Part shown: piece by piece, positions 1-8,606 of the stretch
Position numbering within the stretch: the first letter of the stretch is position 1
Layout: each line of letters begins with the position of its first letter
Assembly (NCBI RefSeq): GCF_013403245.1
Contig: NZ_JACBNQ010000007.1
Span: 1 to 64,000 of the forward strand
Reading direction: 5' to 3'
DNA length: 64,000 bases
Origin: Sedimentibacter hydroxybenzoicus DSM 7310
GTDB lineage: Bacteria > Bacillota > Clostridia > Tissierellales > Sedimentibacteraceae
Notes under the pieces: generated by a model
What the model saw: the letters and a program-made list of their open reading frames with translations, nothing else
Databases searched by the model: none
What the model was told of the DNA's origin: nothing
Made by a program: the position numbers and the translations under genes

Positions 1-42
1 CTTGAACTGGATCATATTTTTTTAAATTTAATCTTTCAATAG
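1..42 (+). other. Possible 3' tail of an upstream gene
   Basis: Frame 1 is open from the window edge for 13 codons and ends in TAG at 40-42. This could be the C-terminal tail of an upstream gene, but the fragment is too short to identify. Confidence 0.2.
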
Positions 43-95
43 TTTAATTGTGAAACTCATTCATGCGTTTGTCGTGGTTAATATTCATATTTATA

Positions 96-124
96 TTGTA
101 ATTGATGTCAAAAAGATGTATAAT
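96..124 (+). promoter_or_regulatory. Sigma-A-like promoter for mltG operon
   Basis: TTGTAA (96-101), a 17-bp spacer and TATAAT (119-124) lie 30 bp before the mltG start. This supports the start at 155 rather than the in-frame codon at 50. Confidence 0.5.
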
Positions 125-154
125 TTAAAGGATTTTGAATATACGGAGGGACTT

Positions 155-1171
155 ATGAAGAAGATACTTGCCGTCTTAGTGATATTGGCTGTAATTATAA
201 CTTATTTTTTTGCTAAAAATTATATTGATGATAATTTACAGGCAGTTGACAATACTGACGATACTAAAATTGTTGTGGAAATACCCGCGGGCAGCTCTAC
301 AAATCATATAGCTGATATACTTTATGAAAATGAATTAATAAAAGATGCACGTATTTTTAAATATTATGCAAAAAAAATTGATGCTGATTCAAAATTAAAA
401 GCAGGCAGTTTTGTATTATCCAAGAATATGAATGCGGAAGAGTTATTAAATGCATTAATAGGCGGAGGAAGCTCCGGTAATACTTTAAATATTACGATTA
501 TTGAGGGTCTGACATTAGAAGAAACTGCGAAGGAAATTTCAGAGCAAATGGATTTAAACTATGACAGATTAGTGGAAATTATGAATGATGGTCAAATGTT
601 CAAGGATGATATGGAATTTTTGAAGGATTATCCTTACATTGATAGCCTTCAGGGATATCTTATGCCTGAAACGTACAATGTCTATATAAATTCAAGCGAA
701 GAAGATGTAGTAAGAGTACTTTTAAATCAGTTTGATAAGTTTTATGTTGATGAAATAAAACCAAGGTTAGCTGACAGCGAACTGAGCTTTGAAGAGCTTA
801 TAAATCTTGCAAGCATTGTCGAAAAGGAAGCATTGCTTGACGAGGAAAGAGATGAGGTCGCAGCAGTATTTTTGAACAGAATTGATATCAATATGAAGCT
901 TCAGTCATGTGCAACAGTAAATTACGCACACGGTGAATGGAAGGAAAGATTAACGTATGAGGATATAGCGATTGATTCCCCTTATAACACATATGTAGTT
1001 GAAGGATTGCCTCCTACACCGATTAATTCACCCGGGAAGGTTTCAATTATCGCTTCACTTGAACCGGCCGATGTTGATTATTTATTCTTCGTTGCAAAGG
1101 GAGATGGTTCCCATTATTTTTCCAGAAGTTATGATGAACATATAGAAGCGGCAGGGGAGTATTTAGATTAA
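155..1171 (+). CDS. mltG: Endolytic murein transglycosylase MltG
   Basis: A 338-aa YceG/MltG-family protein that cleaves nascent peptidoglycan glycan strands at the outer face of the membrane. The N-terminus has one uncleaved membrane anchor (about residues 3-20). The C-terminal half carries the family signature IVEKEA with the catalytic Glu, followed by the FLNR and LQSCATVNYAHG stretches. The start at 155 has a GGAGG site 5 bp upstream, and the upstream in-frame codon at 50 lies before the likely promoter. It is followed after 9 bp by trmR and trhP, the same order as yrrL-yrrM-yrrN/O in Bacillus, so an operon is likely. Confidence 0.93.
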   Translation: MKKILAVLVILAVIITYFFAKNYIDDNLQAVDNTDDTKIVVEIPAGSSTNHIADILYENELIKDARIFKYYAKKIDADSKLKAGSFVLSKNMNAEELLNALIGGGSSGNTLNITIIEGLTLEETAKEISEQMDLNYDRLVEIMNDGQMFKDDMEFLKDYPYIDSLQGYLMPETYNVYINSSEEDVVRVLLNQFDKFYVDEIKPRLADSELSFEELINLASIVEKEALLDEERDEVAAVFLNRIDINMKLQSCATVNYAHGEWKERLTYEDIAIDSPYNTYVVEGLPPTPINSPGKVSIIASLEPADVDYLFFVAKGDGSHYFSRSYDEHIEAAGEYLD

Positions 1172-1180
1172 AGGTAGACT

Positions 1181-1825
1181 ATGGATAATATTAACAGAGA
1201 ATATATTGACAGCTATATAAATTCTCTTATATTAGATGAGGATGAAAAGCTTACGGCATTCAGAAACGAATGTCAGGAAAGAAACCTTCCAATCATTCAT
1301 AAGGAAGTCGGACAATTTATAAAGCTTATGATAAAGCAATCAAATGTAAAAAGTATATTGGAGATTGGCACAAATGTGGGATACTCCTCTATATTTTTTA
1401 GTCATGTCATGAATTTAGAAGGTAAAGTTGTAACATTGGAAAGAAGTGAAAAATTTTATCAGGAAGCTGTAAACAATATTAAAAATTTTAATCTTGACAA
1501 AAACATTGAAGTTCATTTCGGTGATGCAACAGAGATTTTAGATACAATAGAAGGAAGCTTTGACATGGCTTTTATCGATGCGGCTAAAAGCTATTACAAA
1601 TTGTTTTTTGATAAAGCCTGTGAAAGGATGAAATCAGGCGGCATTATAATATCAGATAACGTATTGTATCAAGGTATGATTGCATCAGATGAACTGGTTG
1701 TTAGAAGAAAGAAAACTTTAGTGAGAAATTTAAGAAATTATCTTGAGTATATATCACATGACGACAGATTTATTACTTCCGTTCTTCCCTTGGGAGACGG
1801 TCTGGCCGTTACATTGTTAAAATAA
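1181..1825 (+). CDS. trmR: SAM-dependent O-methyltransferase, tRNA 5-hydroxyuridine methyltransferase TrmR
   Basis: A 214-aa class I methyltransferase of the caffeoyl-CoA O-methyltransferase family. The SAM-binding motif EIGTNVGYSS is at about residues 60-70, and the DAAKSYY and SDNVLYQG stretches typical of the family follow. In Bacillus the homologue YrrM (TrmR) methylates 5-hydroxyuridine at tRNA position 34 to give mo5U. The adjacent trhP, whose homologues make the hydroxyuridine, makes that assignment much stronger than a generic methyltransferase call. Confidence 0.85.
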   Translation: MDNINREYIDSYINSLILDEDEKLTAFRNECQERNLPIIHKEVGQFIKLMIKQSNVKSILEIGTNVGYSSIFFSHVMNLEGKVVTLERSEKFYQEAVNNIKNFNLDKNIEVHFGDATEILDTIEGSFDMAFIDAAKSYYKLFFDKACERMKSGGIIISDNVLYQGMIASDELVVRRKKTLVRNLRNYLEYISHDDRFITSVLPLGDGLAVTLLK

Positions 1826-1835
1826 AGGAGAAAGT

Positions 1836-3059
1836 ATGTTACCAAAGTTATTAGCACCTGCAGGCAATATGGATAAATTGATTATGGCCGTTGAATATGG
1901 AGCAGATGAAATATATTTTGCCGGCAAATCAATGGGAATGAGAGCAGGAGGCAAGAATTTTTCTCAAAAGGAATTAGAGGAAGGCATTGAATACTGCCAT
2001 AAGCACGGGAGAAAATCAAATATTACCGTAAATATAGTTCCTCATAATGATGACTTAATAGGAATTGAAGAATATCTGAAATATTTGCAGAAAATTGGGG
2101 CAGATGCATTGATAGTCGCAGATCCCGGACTGATTGATATAGTAAAACAAACTGTTCCCGACATGAGAATTCATTTATCAACACAGGCAAACACAACAAA
2201 TTATCACACGGCAAATTTCTGGTACAGACAGGGAGTTAACAGAATCGTGTTAGCCCGTGAGCTTACATTTAAGGAAATAGAAGAAATAGTAAAAAAATCG
2301 CCTAAGGATTTAGAATTTGAAACATTCGTACATGGAGCGATGTGTATATCATATTCCGGCAGATGCCTGCTGAGCAGCTTTATGACGGGCAGATTTTCAA
2401 ATAAAGGTGATTGTGCACAGGCCTGCAGGTGGAAATATAACATAGTTGAAGAAAAAAGACCCGGTGAATATTATCCCATAGAAGAAAATGATGAAGGAAC
2501 ATTTATTATGAATTCCAAGGATATGTGCATGGTTGAGCATCTGGACAGATTTAAGGAAATAGGTATTAAGGCGCTAAAAATAGAAGGCAGAAATAAAAGT
2601 GAATACTACACGGCAATTGCTGTACGTTCCTACAGAAACGCTTTGGATGAGCTGGAAAAACCCCGTGAAGAAAGAAATACAGTCTATTGGAAGGAAGAGC
2701 TTGAAAAATCATCCCACAGGGATTTCTCTTATGGATTCTTCTTCGGCAACCCGTATAAGGACGGACAGCTTTACAACACTTCAAGCAGCTATATAAGAAC
2801 ATATGATGTTGTAGGTATCATAAGATCCTATGATAAGGGAACAAAGACGGCTCTCATAGAACAAAGAAATAAGTTCAGCGAGGGAGATCTGTTGGAGTGC
2901 TTCGGACCCAAGGGCAGACACTTCGAAGTTATTGCAAAAAATATGCAGGATGAAGCAGGCAATAAAATAGATTCAGCGCCTCACCCTCAGCAAATGATAA
3001 AAATAGAAATGAATGAGGAAGTAGAACCATACTTCATCCTGAGAAAAAAAGTCGACTAA
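1836..3059 (+). CDS. trhP: U32-family tRNA hydroxylation protein TrhP
   Basis: A 407-aa peptidase U32 family protein. The signature runs from FVHGAMCISYSGRC (about residue 165) to the GDCAQACRW cysteine cluster; these Cys residues probably bind an Fe-S cluster. Members (E. coli YegQ/TrhP, Bacillus YrrN/YrrO) support prephenate-dependent hydroxylation of U34 in tRNA, despite the old protease annotation. Here one full-length gene stands where Bacillus has two. The GGAG ribosome site lies 6 bp before the ATG, and the gene ends at a hairpin terminator. Confidence 0.85.
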   Translation: MLPKLLAPAGNMDKLIMAVEYGADEIYFAGKSMGMRAGGKNFSQKELEEGIEYCHKHGRKSNITVNIVPHNDDLIGIEEYLKYLQKIGADALIVADPGLIDIVKQTVPDMRIHLSTQANTTNYHTANFWYRQGVNRIVLARELTFKEIEEIVKKSPKDLEFETFVHGAMCISYSGRCLLSSFMTGRFSNKGDCAQACRWKYNIVEEKRPGEYYPIEENDEGTFIMNSKDMCMVEHLDRFKEIGIKALKIEGRNKSEYYTAIAVRSYRNALDELEKPREERNTVYWKEELEKSSHRDFSYGFFFGNPYKDGQLYNTSSSYIRTYDVVGIIRSYDKGTKTALIEQRNKFSEGDLLECFGPKGRHFEVIAKNMQDEAGNKIDSAPHPQQMIKIEMNEEVEPYFILRKKVD

Positions 3060-3065
3060 AAAATT

Positions 3066-3103
3066 AGGGATGATTCGTTGTATATAAAACGAATCGTCCC
3101 TTT
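3066..3103 (+). terminator. Rho-independent terminator after trhP
   Basis: A 14-bp stem (3066-3079 with 3088-3101, one G-U pair) with an 8-nt loop is followed by a short TTT. It closes the mltG-trmR-trhP operon. Confidence 0.7.
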
Positions 3104-3129
3104 AAATTTCAAGGGTTTAAACAAAATCT

Positions 3130-3158
3130 TTGAAATGCAATGAAAAATATGGTAAAAT
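3130..3158 (+). promoter_or_regulatory. Sigma-A-like promoter
   Basis: TTGAAA (3130-3135), 17-bp spacer, TAAAAT (3153-3158). The predicted start of transcription is past the ATG at 3140, which argues for translation from 3197. Confidence 0.5.
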
Positions 3159-3196
3159 GTATAAAGAAGATATGTAAAACAATTTTGGAGGTTGTA

Positions 3197-3427
3197 ATGA
3201 AAAATAATAAGATTAAACTTACAAAAGAAAAAAGAGAATATATGACTTCGTCCATAAAGAATTATTTTTTGAATGAAAGAGATGAGGATTTAGGAGACTT
3301 AGCTTCAGGCATGATTTTGGATTTTTTCATAGATGAGTTGGCAACAGAATTCTATAACCAAGGTATATATGATTCATATGTATATATGAATGACAGATGT
3401 GAAGACCTGCTGTCTATTCAGAAATAA
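3197..3427 (+). CDS. DUF2164 family small protein
   Basis: A 76-aa soluble protein matching the DUF2164 pattern: a lysine-rich start (KLTKEKREYM), the central RDEDLGDLASGMILDFFIDEL stretch (split here only by description) and a FYNQGIYD motif. Family function is unknown. The start at 3197 is chosen for the GGAGG site at 3187-3191 and because a promoter overlaps the earlier ATG. It may be cotranscribed with the luxE-like gene 33 bp downstream. Confidence 0.75.
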   Translation: MKNNKIKLTKEKREYMTSSIKNYFLNERDEDLGDLASGMILDFFIDELATEFYNQGIYDSYVYMNDRCEDLLSIQK

Positions 3428-3460
3428 AGACTATAAAGCTGGAAGGGCGAGGGCGTATAA

Positions 3461-4588
3461 ATGAGTTATGGCAACAGACTTTTCTATCGAAGGGATATAT
3501 ATAATTTAAAGGATACAGATGAGCTTTTTTTTCGTGCAATTGTAGATAATGTAAAACATCACATGGACAAATGTCCTGATTATGCAAGTATATTATATCA
3601 ACAGGGATTTTCTATAGAGGATCTGAAATCCATAGAGGATATATATAAAATTCCGGTTATACCAACTTTGTTTTTAAAAAATCATACCCTTTATTCGTCA
3701 AAGTCAAAGCATCTCATGTTTAAATCCACCACCTCAGGCACAAGTGGAAAGGTCAGTGAAATGGCACTTGATTTAACATCCTCATGGCGCGGTCTGGGTA
3801 TGATACTTGGAACGTTTTTTACCCATAGACTGCTTTCTGTGCGCCCCACTAATTATGTAGTTTTGGGATATCAGCCGGCTAAGAGGAACAAAATGGGGGC
3901 AGTTAAAACCGCTTATGCTATTACATATACGGCTCCCGCAGTTCATAAAGAATATGCCCTGAAGGATACGGGAACAGAATATGTTCTCAATATGGAAGGG
4001 ATTAAAAATGCTTTGATTAAATATGAAAAAAGGGGGCTACCGGTTCGATTTATGGGCTTTCCTGCATATTTTATGTTCTTATTAAAGGAACTTAATGAAT
4101 CAGGTATAAAGCTTAAGCTTCATCCTAAATCTCTCATATTATTGGCAGGAGGATGGAAGAACTTTTTCACAGAGCAGGTGGATAAACCTACATTGTACGA
4201 TATGTCCGAGAAAACATTGGGTCTTGGCGGAGACAGAATAAGAGAATTTTTTGGAGCCGTTGAGCATCCTATATCTTACTTTGATTGTCCCAACCATCAT
4301 TTTCACGTACCCATATATTCGAGAGTAATAATCAGAGATTTAAATATGAAGCCTGTAGATTACGGTGTGCCCGGCATGTTAAATTTAATCACTCCGATGA
4401 TGACGAGTATGCCATTTACAAGTGTGATGACTGATGATTTAGCCATAATGCATCCGGGAGAAGAATGCGGATGCGGTAATTCTTCTCCTTATTTTGAAAT
4501 ATTGGGACGTGTAGGCCTTGCAGATATAAAAACATGTGCGGCAAATGCTTCGGAGCTGTTGGATATAAAGAAGGGCGGTGCTGTATGA
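3461..4588 (+). CDS. LuxE-family acyl-protein synthetase
   Basis: A 375-aa protein of the LuxE / acyl-protein synthetase family, related to ANL adenylating enzymes. The phosphate-binding motif STTSGTSGK is at about residues 87-95, and the C-terminal region has a Cys-rich CGCGNSSPYFEILGR stretch. In luminous bacteria LuxE activates a fatty acid with ATP and passes the acyl group to LuxC for reduction. The luxC-like gene overlaps this stop codon, so a working reductase pair is likely. No luxA, luxB or luxD homologue lies in the window. Substrate and product use are unknown. Confidence 0.85.
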   Translation: MSYGNRLFYRRDIYNLKDTDELFFRAIVDNVKHHMDKCPDYASILYQQGFSIEDLKSIEDIYKIPVIPTLFLKNHTLYSSKSKHLMFKSTTSGTSGKVSEMALDLTSSWRGLGMILGTFFTHRLLSVRPTNYVVLGYQPAKRNKMGAVKTAYAITYTAPAVHKEYALKDTGTEYVLNMEGIKNALIKYEKRGLPVRFMGFPAYFMFLLKELNESGIKLKLHPKSLILLAGGWKNFFTEQVDKPTLYDMSEKTLGLGGDRIREFFGAVEHPISYFDCPNHHFHVPIYSRVIIRDLNMKPVDYGVPGMLNLITPMMTSMPFTSVMTDDLAIMHPGEECGCGNSSPYFEILGRVGLADIKTCAANASELLDIKKGGAV

Positions 4589-5877
4589 ATTTAGTAAAAG
4601 GCAAAATTCTTGATGCAAAAGAATGTGACGACATATTGGGAAATCTTGAGCAGCATATTTTGGATACTATGTCCAAAGGTCGTCTTAATGCAGAAACAGT
4701 GATTTCCGCTTGTGATAAGGTTGTTAATACCCTTGATGAGGCTGAGTATTTAAATGTTATGAGGGAGTTAGGAATTGATGAGGCATTAGGTAAAATGTAT
4801 ATTGATGAATTTAAGCATGCATTCAGCAGAGAAAGTCTGATGTATCGTATGAAGGTAGAATTAGGTGACAGTTTTTCTGAAATTGTTACTTATAATCCGA
4901 TGTACAAGGATTTTGCCGTAAGCAGTCAGATTTTACCCTTAGGAGTATTACTGCACGTTGCTGCCGGAAATGCTGACGGATTGCCTGCCTTTAGTGTGCT
5001 TGAGGGTTTGCTGACCGGGAATATAAATATTTTAAAATTACCGGCAGCAGAGGGAGGTATATCTGTTCGACTATTGCTTGAGCTTATAAAGGCAGAGCCT
5101 GTTCTGGCAGAATATATTTATGTTTTTGATTATTCATCAAAGGATATAGAGCATATAGAAAGGCTTATTTCTGTTACAGATGCTGTTATCGTATGGGGAG
5201 GAAAGGAAGCGGTGTCTGCTTTCAGAAAAATGATTCCTCCTAATATTAAGCTGATTGAATGGGGTCACAAAATAAGCTTTGCTTATGTTACAAAGCAGGG
5301 TATTACTACGGAAGGACTTAAGGGGCTTGCGAAAAATATTGCCGATACGGGACAGCTGTTGTGCAGCTCTATTCAGGGAATTTTTGTAGATACAGATAAT
5401 ATGGAAGAAGTATATGAATTTTGCAATAAGTTTTTGCCTGTCTTAAACAACGAAATAGCTAATCGTCCTGTGAAAGCAGGGATAGGCATAAAGTCTCAGG
5501 TTGCGCTCCGATTGTATGCAGAGGAGCTTGAGGGCATTTATAAAAACAATAGAATATTCAGGGGAGATAGTTGCAGCTTGATTGCATATACGGATAAAAT
5601 AATGGATACATCTATTCAATTTGGTAATGCATGGGTGAGACCCTTGCGCCAGTCAGAAATGCTTTCGGCACTGCGCCCGTATAAAAATTATCTTCAAACT
5701 GTTGGATTGCTTTGCGGACCTCACGAAGTGCAGCTTCTTACGGATATACTTTTCAAAACGGGAGTTGTCAGAGTGTGCAAAGGGGAAAATATGTCCATAG
5801 ATTACACCGGCATTCCTCATGATGGCGAATATCCTTTGAGGAGATACACAAAAATTGTACATACCGAGAAAGACTAA
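4585..5877 (+). CDS. LuxC-family acyl-CoA/acyl-protein reductase
   Basis: A 430-aa LuxC-family NAD(P)H-dependent acyl reductase with an aldehyde-dehydrogenase fold. The candidate nucleophile Cys sits in DTGQLLCSSIQG (about residue 260), and a cofactor-binding VIVWGGKEAV stretch precedes it. It would reduce an activated acyl group to an aldehyde. The start at 4585 overlaps the luxE-like stop (ATGA-type junction) and has AAGGGCGG upstream; the in-frame codon at 4534 would lie inside luxE. Pairing with LuxE indicates a dedicated fatty aldehyde route. Confidence 0.87.
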   Translation: MNLVKGKILDAKECDDILGNLEQHILDTMSKGRLNAETVISACDKVVNTLDEAEYLNVMRELGIDEALGKMYIDEFKHAFSRESLMYRMKVELGDSFSEIVTYNPMYKDFAVSSQILPLGVLLHVAAGNADGLPAFSVLEGLLTGNINILKLPAAEGGISVRLLLELIKAEPVLAEYIYVFDYSSKDIEHIERLISVTDAVIVWGGKEAVSAFRKMIPPNIKLIEWGHKISFAYVTKQGITTEGLKGLAKNIADTGQLLCSSIQGIFVDTDNMEEVYEFCNKFLPVLNNEIANRPVKAGIGIKSQVALRLYAEELEGIYKNNRIFRGDSCSLIAYTDKIMDTSIQFGNAWVRPLRQSEMLSALRPYKNYLQTVGLLCGPHEVQLLTDILFKTGVVRVCKGENMSIDYTGIPHDGEYPLRRYTKIVHTEKD

Positions 5878-5942
5878 GGACGTTGAAAGTATAATTCTTA
5901 TGACATATTGAATACTTATCTTAACAGTTAAGGAGGATTGCT

Positions 5943-6761
5943 TTGGATAGAACTGAGTTTAAAGATACTAATATAGAAAATATAAGTAAATTAAGATACG
6001 ACTACATAGATGAAATAGCTGTCCAGGTACAAGACTATGTTGAGGAAGGCATTACCACATATAATGGGAAGTGCATCCGTATGTCAGACGGAGAAAAGGA
6101 AATCGGGTATGTTTGTATCGGAACTTATGATTATTATAAAGATATTATACTAGAGTACTATGTGATACCAGAATATAGGAGTTTTTCAGCAAAAATAGTA
6201 AATAGTATAAAAAATAATTTTAATTGTACAGGATGGCTTGTGAATACACAAGATAAAATTTCCCTTCCGGTGATGATTGAATTGAACTTAAATTATGTTA
6301 TAAATGGATATATCTTTTCCTACAATATAGCAAATATAGAAGAGTTATCTGAAAATAACAAGATAATATTTTCTTTATCAAAGGTTGAAGAGATTGAACA
6401 TATATACAACATAATTACACAGAACAATTTTTATACTGGAGGAGATAAAGATACAGTTACAAAAAGAATAAAAGAAGAGATGTTTTTTTCCTTTTATTAC
6501 GACGAGAAACTTGTAGGAGTAGGCTTTAAAGATATATTGAAAAGAACTCCTAAGTTTGCAGATATTGGTATGGTTGTAGATTCTAAGTTTAGGAAAAGAG
6601 GCTTTGGAACACTCATACTAAAGCAATTGATAAAAGAATGCATAGAATCTCAAGTTATTCCAACAGCTTGTTGTGAAAAGAATAATTTCATTTCTAGAAA
6701 AGCTTTGGAGAAGGTTGGATTTTATATTGATGGATGTTTGTTATTAACAGATTTTAACTAA
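5943..6761 (+). CDS. GNAT family N-acetyltransferase
   Basis: A 272-aa protein whose C-terminal half is a GNAT domain: acetyl-CoA motif A reads MVVDSKFRKRGFGTLIL (about residues 208-224), followed by the CCEKNNFISRKALEKVGF region. The N-terminal half may be a degenerate second GNAT-like domain. It starts at TTG, which has a strong AAGGAGG site 6 bp upstream. Composition is more AT-rich than in the luxEC genes. The substrate is unknown. Confidence 0.8.
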   Translation: MDRTEFKDTNIENISKLRYDYIDEIAVQVQDYVEEGITTYNGKCIRMSDGEKEIGYVCIGTYDYYKDIILEYYVIPEYRSFSAKIVNSIKNNFNCTGWLVNTQDKISLPVMIELNLNYVINGYIFSYNIANIEELSENNKIIFSLSKVEEIEHIYNIITQNNFYTGGDKDTVTKRIKEEMFFSFYYDEKLVGVGFKDILKRTPKFADIGMVVDSKFRKRGFGTLILKQLIKECIESQVIPTACCEKNNFISRKALEKVGFYIDGCLLLTDFN

Positions 6762-6778
6762 ACGTATTGGGCAAATAC

Positions 6779-6832
6779 AGAGGGGACGGTTCTGGTTGAC
6801 TTCTTTAGAAGTCAACCAGAACCGTCCCCTCT
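6779..6832. repeat. Perfect 26-bp-stem GGGGACGG palindrome; bidirectional terminator
   Basis: A perfect inverted repeat (6779-6804 with 6807-6832) with a 2-nt TT loop lies between the convergent GNAT and sigK genes. It belongs to the same GGGGACGG family as 53614-53679 and a partial copy near 39036. The position suggests a terminator role for both genes; the lack of a long T run and the extreme symmetry suggest a mobile palindromic element. Confidence 0.85.
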
Positions 6833-6844
6833 GGCTGTTTTTGT

Positions 6845-7555
6845 TTATGTACCTACGTTTGATACCAAGGCGTCGTATAATTTTTTTAATGCCTTTTTTT
6901 CTATTCTTGATACGTATGAACGTGAAATGCCAAGAAGCTTTGCAATTTCTCTCTGAGTTTTATGCTCATGATTTCTTATTCCGTATCTCATTTCTATTAT
7001 TGTTTTTTCTCTTTTCTGAAGAGTTTTATCTAATATTTCATCTAATGCTTTTATTTTTTCTTCCTTATCCAATCTGCCTATAATTTCTTCGCCCTCGTAT
7101 TTTATAATATCAATAAGGTATATATTGTTTCCTTCTTTATCGGTGCCTAATGGGCCTTGAAGAGAAATTTCTTTTTTTAGTTTCTTGTCGCTTCTGATTG
7201 TCATCAGTACCTCGTTGTCGATGCACTTTGCAGCATAAGTAGCAAGACGGATGCCTTTATTGTCATCGAATGTTGATACGGCTTTGATCAGTCCGATTGT
7301 ACCGATTGAAATTAAATCTTCCTGATCAATGCCGACAGTCTTATATTTTTTTATAACATGGGCAACCAATCTGAGATTTCGTTCTATAAGTACATTACGT
7401 GCATCCATGTCTCCTTCCTTAGATTTTCGAATTAACTCGGATTCTTCATCTTTGCCTAAGGGCTGCGGAAAGGAACTTCCATTAGTTATGTAACCGAAAA
7501 TAAAAATAGATAGTGGAAATAAAAGCTGCAATAAATTTTCAATCAAAAAAACCAC
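6845..7555 (-). CDS. sigK: Mother-cell RNA polymerase sigma-K factor (pro-form)
   Basis: A 236-aa sigma-70 family protein closely matching SigK. Region 2 includes NLRLVAHVIKKY and the promoter-melting segment EDLISIGTIGLIKAV, and region 4 has the HTH REIAKLLGISRSYVSRIEKKAL. A hydrophobic N-terminal leader of about 25 residues precedes FPQPL, as in the Bacillus pro-sequence removed by SpoIVFB. The gene is unbroken: no skin element. The start is either GTG at 7555 or TTG at 7546; the GGGGG site fits the TTG better by spacing. It directs late mother-cell transcription during sporulation. Confidence 0.93.
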   Translation of the reverse strand: MVFLIENLLQLLFPLSIFIFGYITNGSSFPQPLGKDEESELIRKSKEGDMDARNVLIERNLRLVAHVIKKYKTVGIDQEDLISIGTIGLIKAVSTFDDNKGIRLATYAAKCIDNEVLMTIRSDKKLKKEISLQGPLGTDKEGNNIYLIDIIKYEGEEIIGRLDKEEKIKALDEILDKTLQKREKTIIEMRYGIRNHEHKTQREIAKLLGISRSYVSRIEKKALKKLYDALVSNVGT

Positions 7556-7570
7556 CCCCCGGAGTTATAC

Positions 7571-7578
7571 ATTATATG
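7571..7578 (-). promoter_or_regulatory. Candidate -10 element upstream of sigK
   Basis: On the minus strand CATATAAT lies about 16 bp before the sigK start. It resembles the sigma-E -10 sequence (CATAnAnT), as expected for sigK, but also fits sigma-A. No clear -35 was seen. Confidence 0.3.
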
Positions 7579-7732
7579 CAAGATTTCCGGAAAATTGTTT
7601 GTACACTTTTAATTATGTAAAAATAATTACTAAGCTTAATATCAGTTAGATTTAATTAAAATATTTATTGGGAAATACATAAAATCTGATAAAATTCGAC
7701 TCGTGTTGTTTATCGTGAACAAAGTGGCAGTA

Positions 7733-7768
7733 AAATAAACATGGGGTCTGATGTCCCCATGTTTATTT
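7733..7768 (-). terminator. Terminator of the repeat-protein gene
   Basis: A perfect 14-bp stem (7733-7746 with 7755-7768) with an 8-nt loop, ending T-rich on the minus strand, lies 8 bp past the stop codon at 7777. Confidence 0.8.
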
Positions 7769-7776
7769 TCCGTTAA

Positions 7777-8451
7777 TTATCTTCTGCTCATATTATTCCT
7801 TGTATTGTCAGTGTTACGGTTTTGCGGATTATTGTTCATATTGTTGTTTGGTTGAGTATTGTTCATGCCGTTGCAGTTCATACGTCTCATTAAGTCCATA
7901 AGCTGTTCGCAGGTTAATTGTTCAGGCATTTGCGGAATCCCCGGCATCTGTGGCATTTCGGGAGTTTGTGGGGCAGCTGGCGCCTGAGGAGTTCCCGGTG
8001 TTTGCGGAGCGATTGGCATCTGCGGCATACCGTTCTGTGGCATCCCAGGCATCCCAGGCATCCCCGGCATACCGTTCTGTGGCATTTCCGGCATCTGCGG
8101 CATTGTTGGGATTTGTGGTGTAGTCGGTGCCTGAGGAGTTCCCGGTGTTTGCGGAGCAATTGGCAGACCATTTTGCGGCATCCCCGGTAGACCTGGCGTT
8201 ATTGGCATTTGAGGGAATGGGAATCCTGGAATACCCGGAAATAAGTTCATATTTTCCAGTAAATCCGGAGATATAGGCATTGCAGGTATATCGCCATCAG
8301 GCAATGCTGTATCAGGGAGCATAAAATCATTAGGTAACGGACCCGTCGGCATTTGATTTGCTCTTATCGGCATGTATGATACGTGTGGGTTACAGTTGTA
8401 GGGCATTGAATCATAATGTGGCCAGTTATTTCTATTATTTGAATAAATCAT
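7777..8451 (-). CDS. Pro/Met/Gly/Gln repeat protein, possible spore-surface protein
   Basis: A 224-aa low-complexity protein. The N-terminus is Asn-rich (MIYSNNRNNWPHYD); residues about 70-170 are collagen-like short repeats of MPQ, PQTPGTPQ and GMPGMP types; the tail has a conserved-looking LTCEQLMDLMRRMNCNG and ends in Asn/Arg-rich sequence. No signal peptide or membrane segment is seen. The start at 8451 is chosen for GGAGG 5 bp upstream. Adjacency to sigK on the same strand and composition suggest a spore coat or exosporium component; that is inference only. DNA-level duplication built the repeats. Confidence 0.7.
   Translation of the reverse strand: MIYSNNRNNWPHYDSMPYNCNPHVSYMPIRANQMPTGPLPNDFMLPDTALPDGDIPAMPISPDLLENMNLFPGIPGFPFPQMPITPGLPGMPQNGLPIAPQTPGTPQAPTTPQIPTMPQMPEMPQNGMPGMPGMPGMPQNGMPQMPIAPQTPGTPQAPAAPQTPEMPQMPGIPQMPEQLTCEQLMDLMRRMNCNGMNNTQPNNNMNNNPQNRNTDNTRNNMSRR
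7982..8165. repeat. Internal coding repeat in the Pro/Met-rich gene
   Basis: A 37-bp block at 7982-8018 recurs at 8129-8165 with one mismatch, flanking shorter GGCATxCCxGGCAT repeats. Such units can expand or contract by slippage or recombination. Confidence 0.8.
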
Positions 8452-8606
8452 ATAATCCTCCATATATAAAATTCTTATAATTAATATACGTATTAAAATC
8501 ATATTAGTGAATTAAAATAGTAAATGTTTCTTTACTAATTTCATAACATCATTTACAATATAAATATGAAAAAATGGTTTTAGTCCAAAAATAAGGAGAT
8601 TAAGCT

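Noticed and set aside
50-154. Longer MltG N-terminus
   Set aside because: The stretch overlaps the likely promoter, has no ribosome site, and the start at 155 begins a standard membrane anchor.
6796-7083. Plus-strand hydrophobic ORF of 95 codons
   Set aside because: It lies antisense to sigK, begins in the palindrome and lacks a ribosome site.
6845-7555. skin-type interruption of sigK
   Set aside because: The frame is continuous through regions 2 to 4.
7914-8190. Open frames on both strands through the repeat region
   Set aside because: They are low-complexity shadows of the Pro/Met-rich gene with no ribosome sites.
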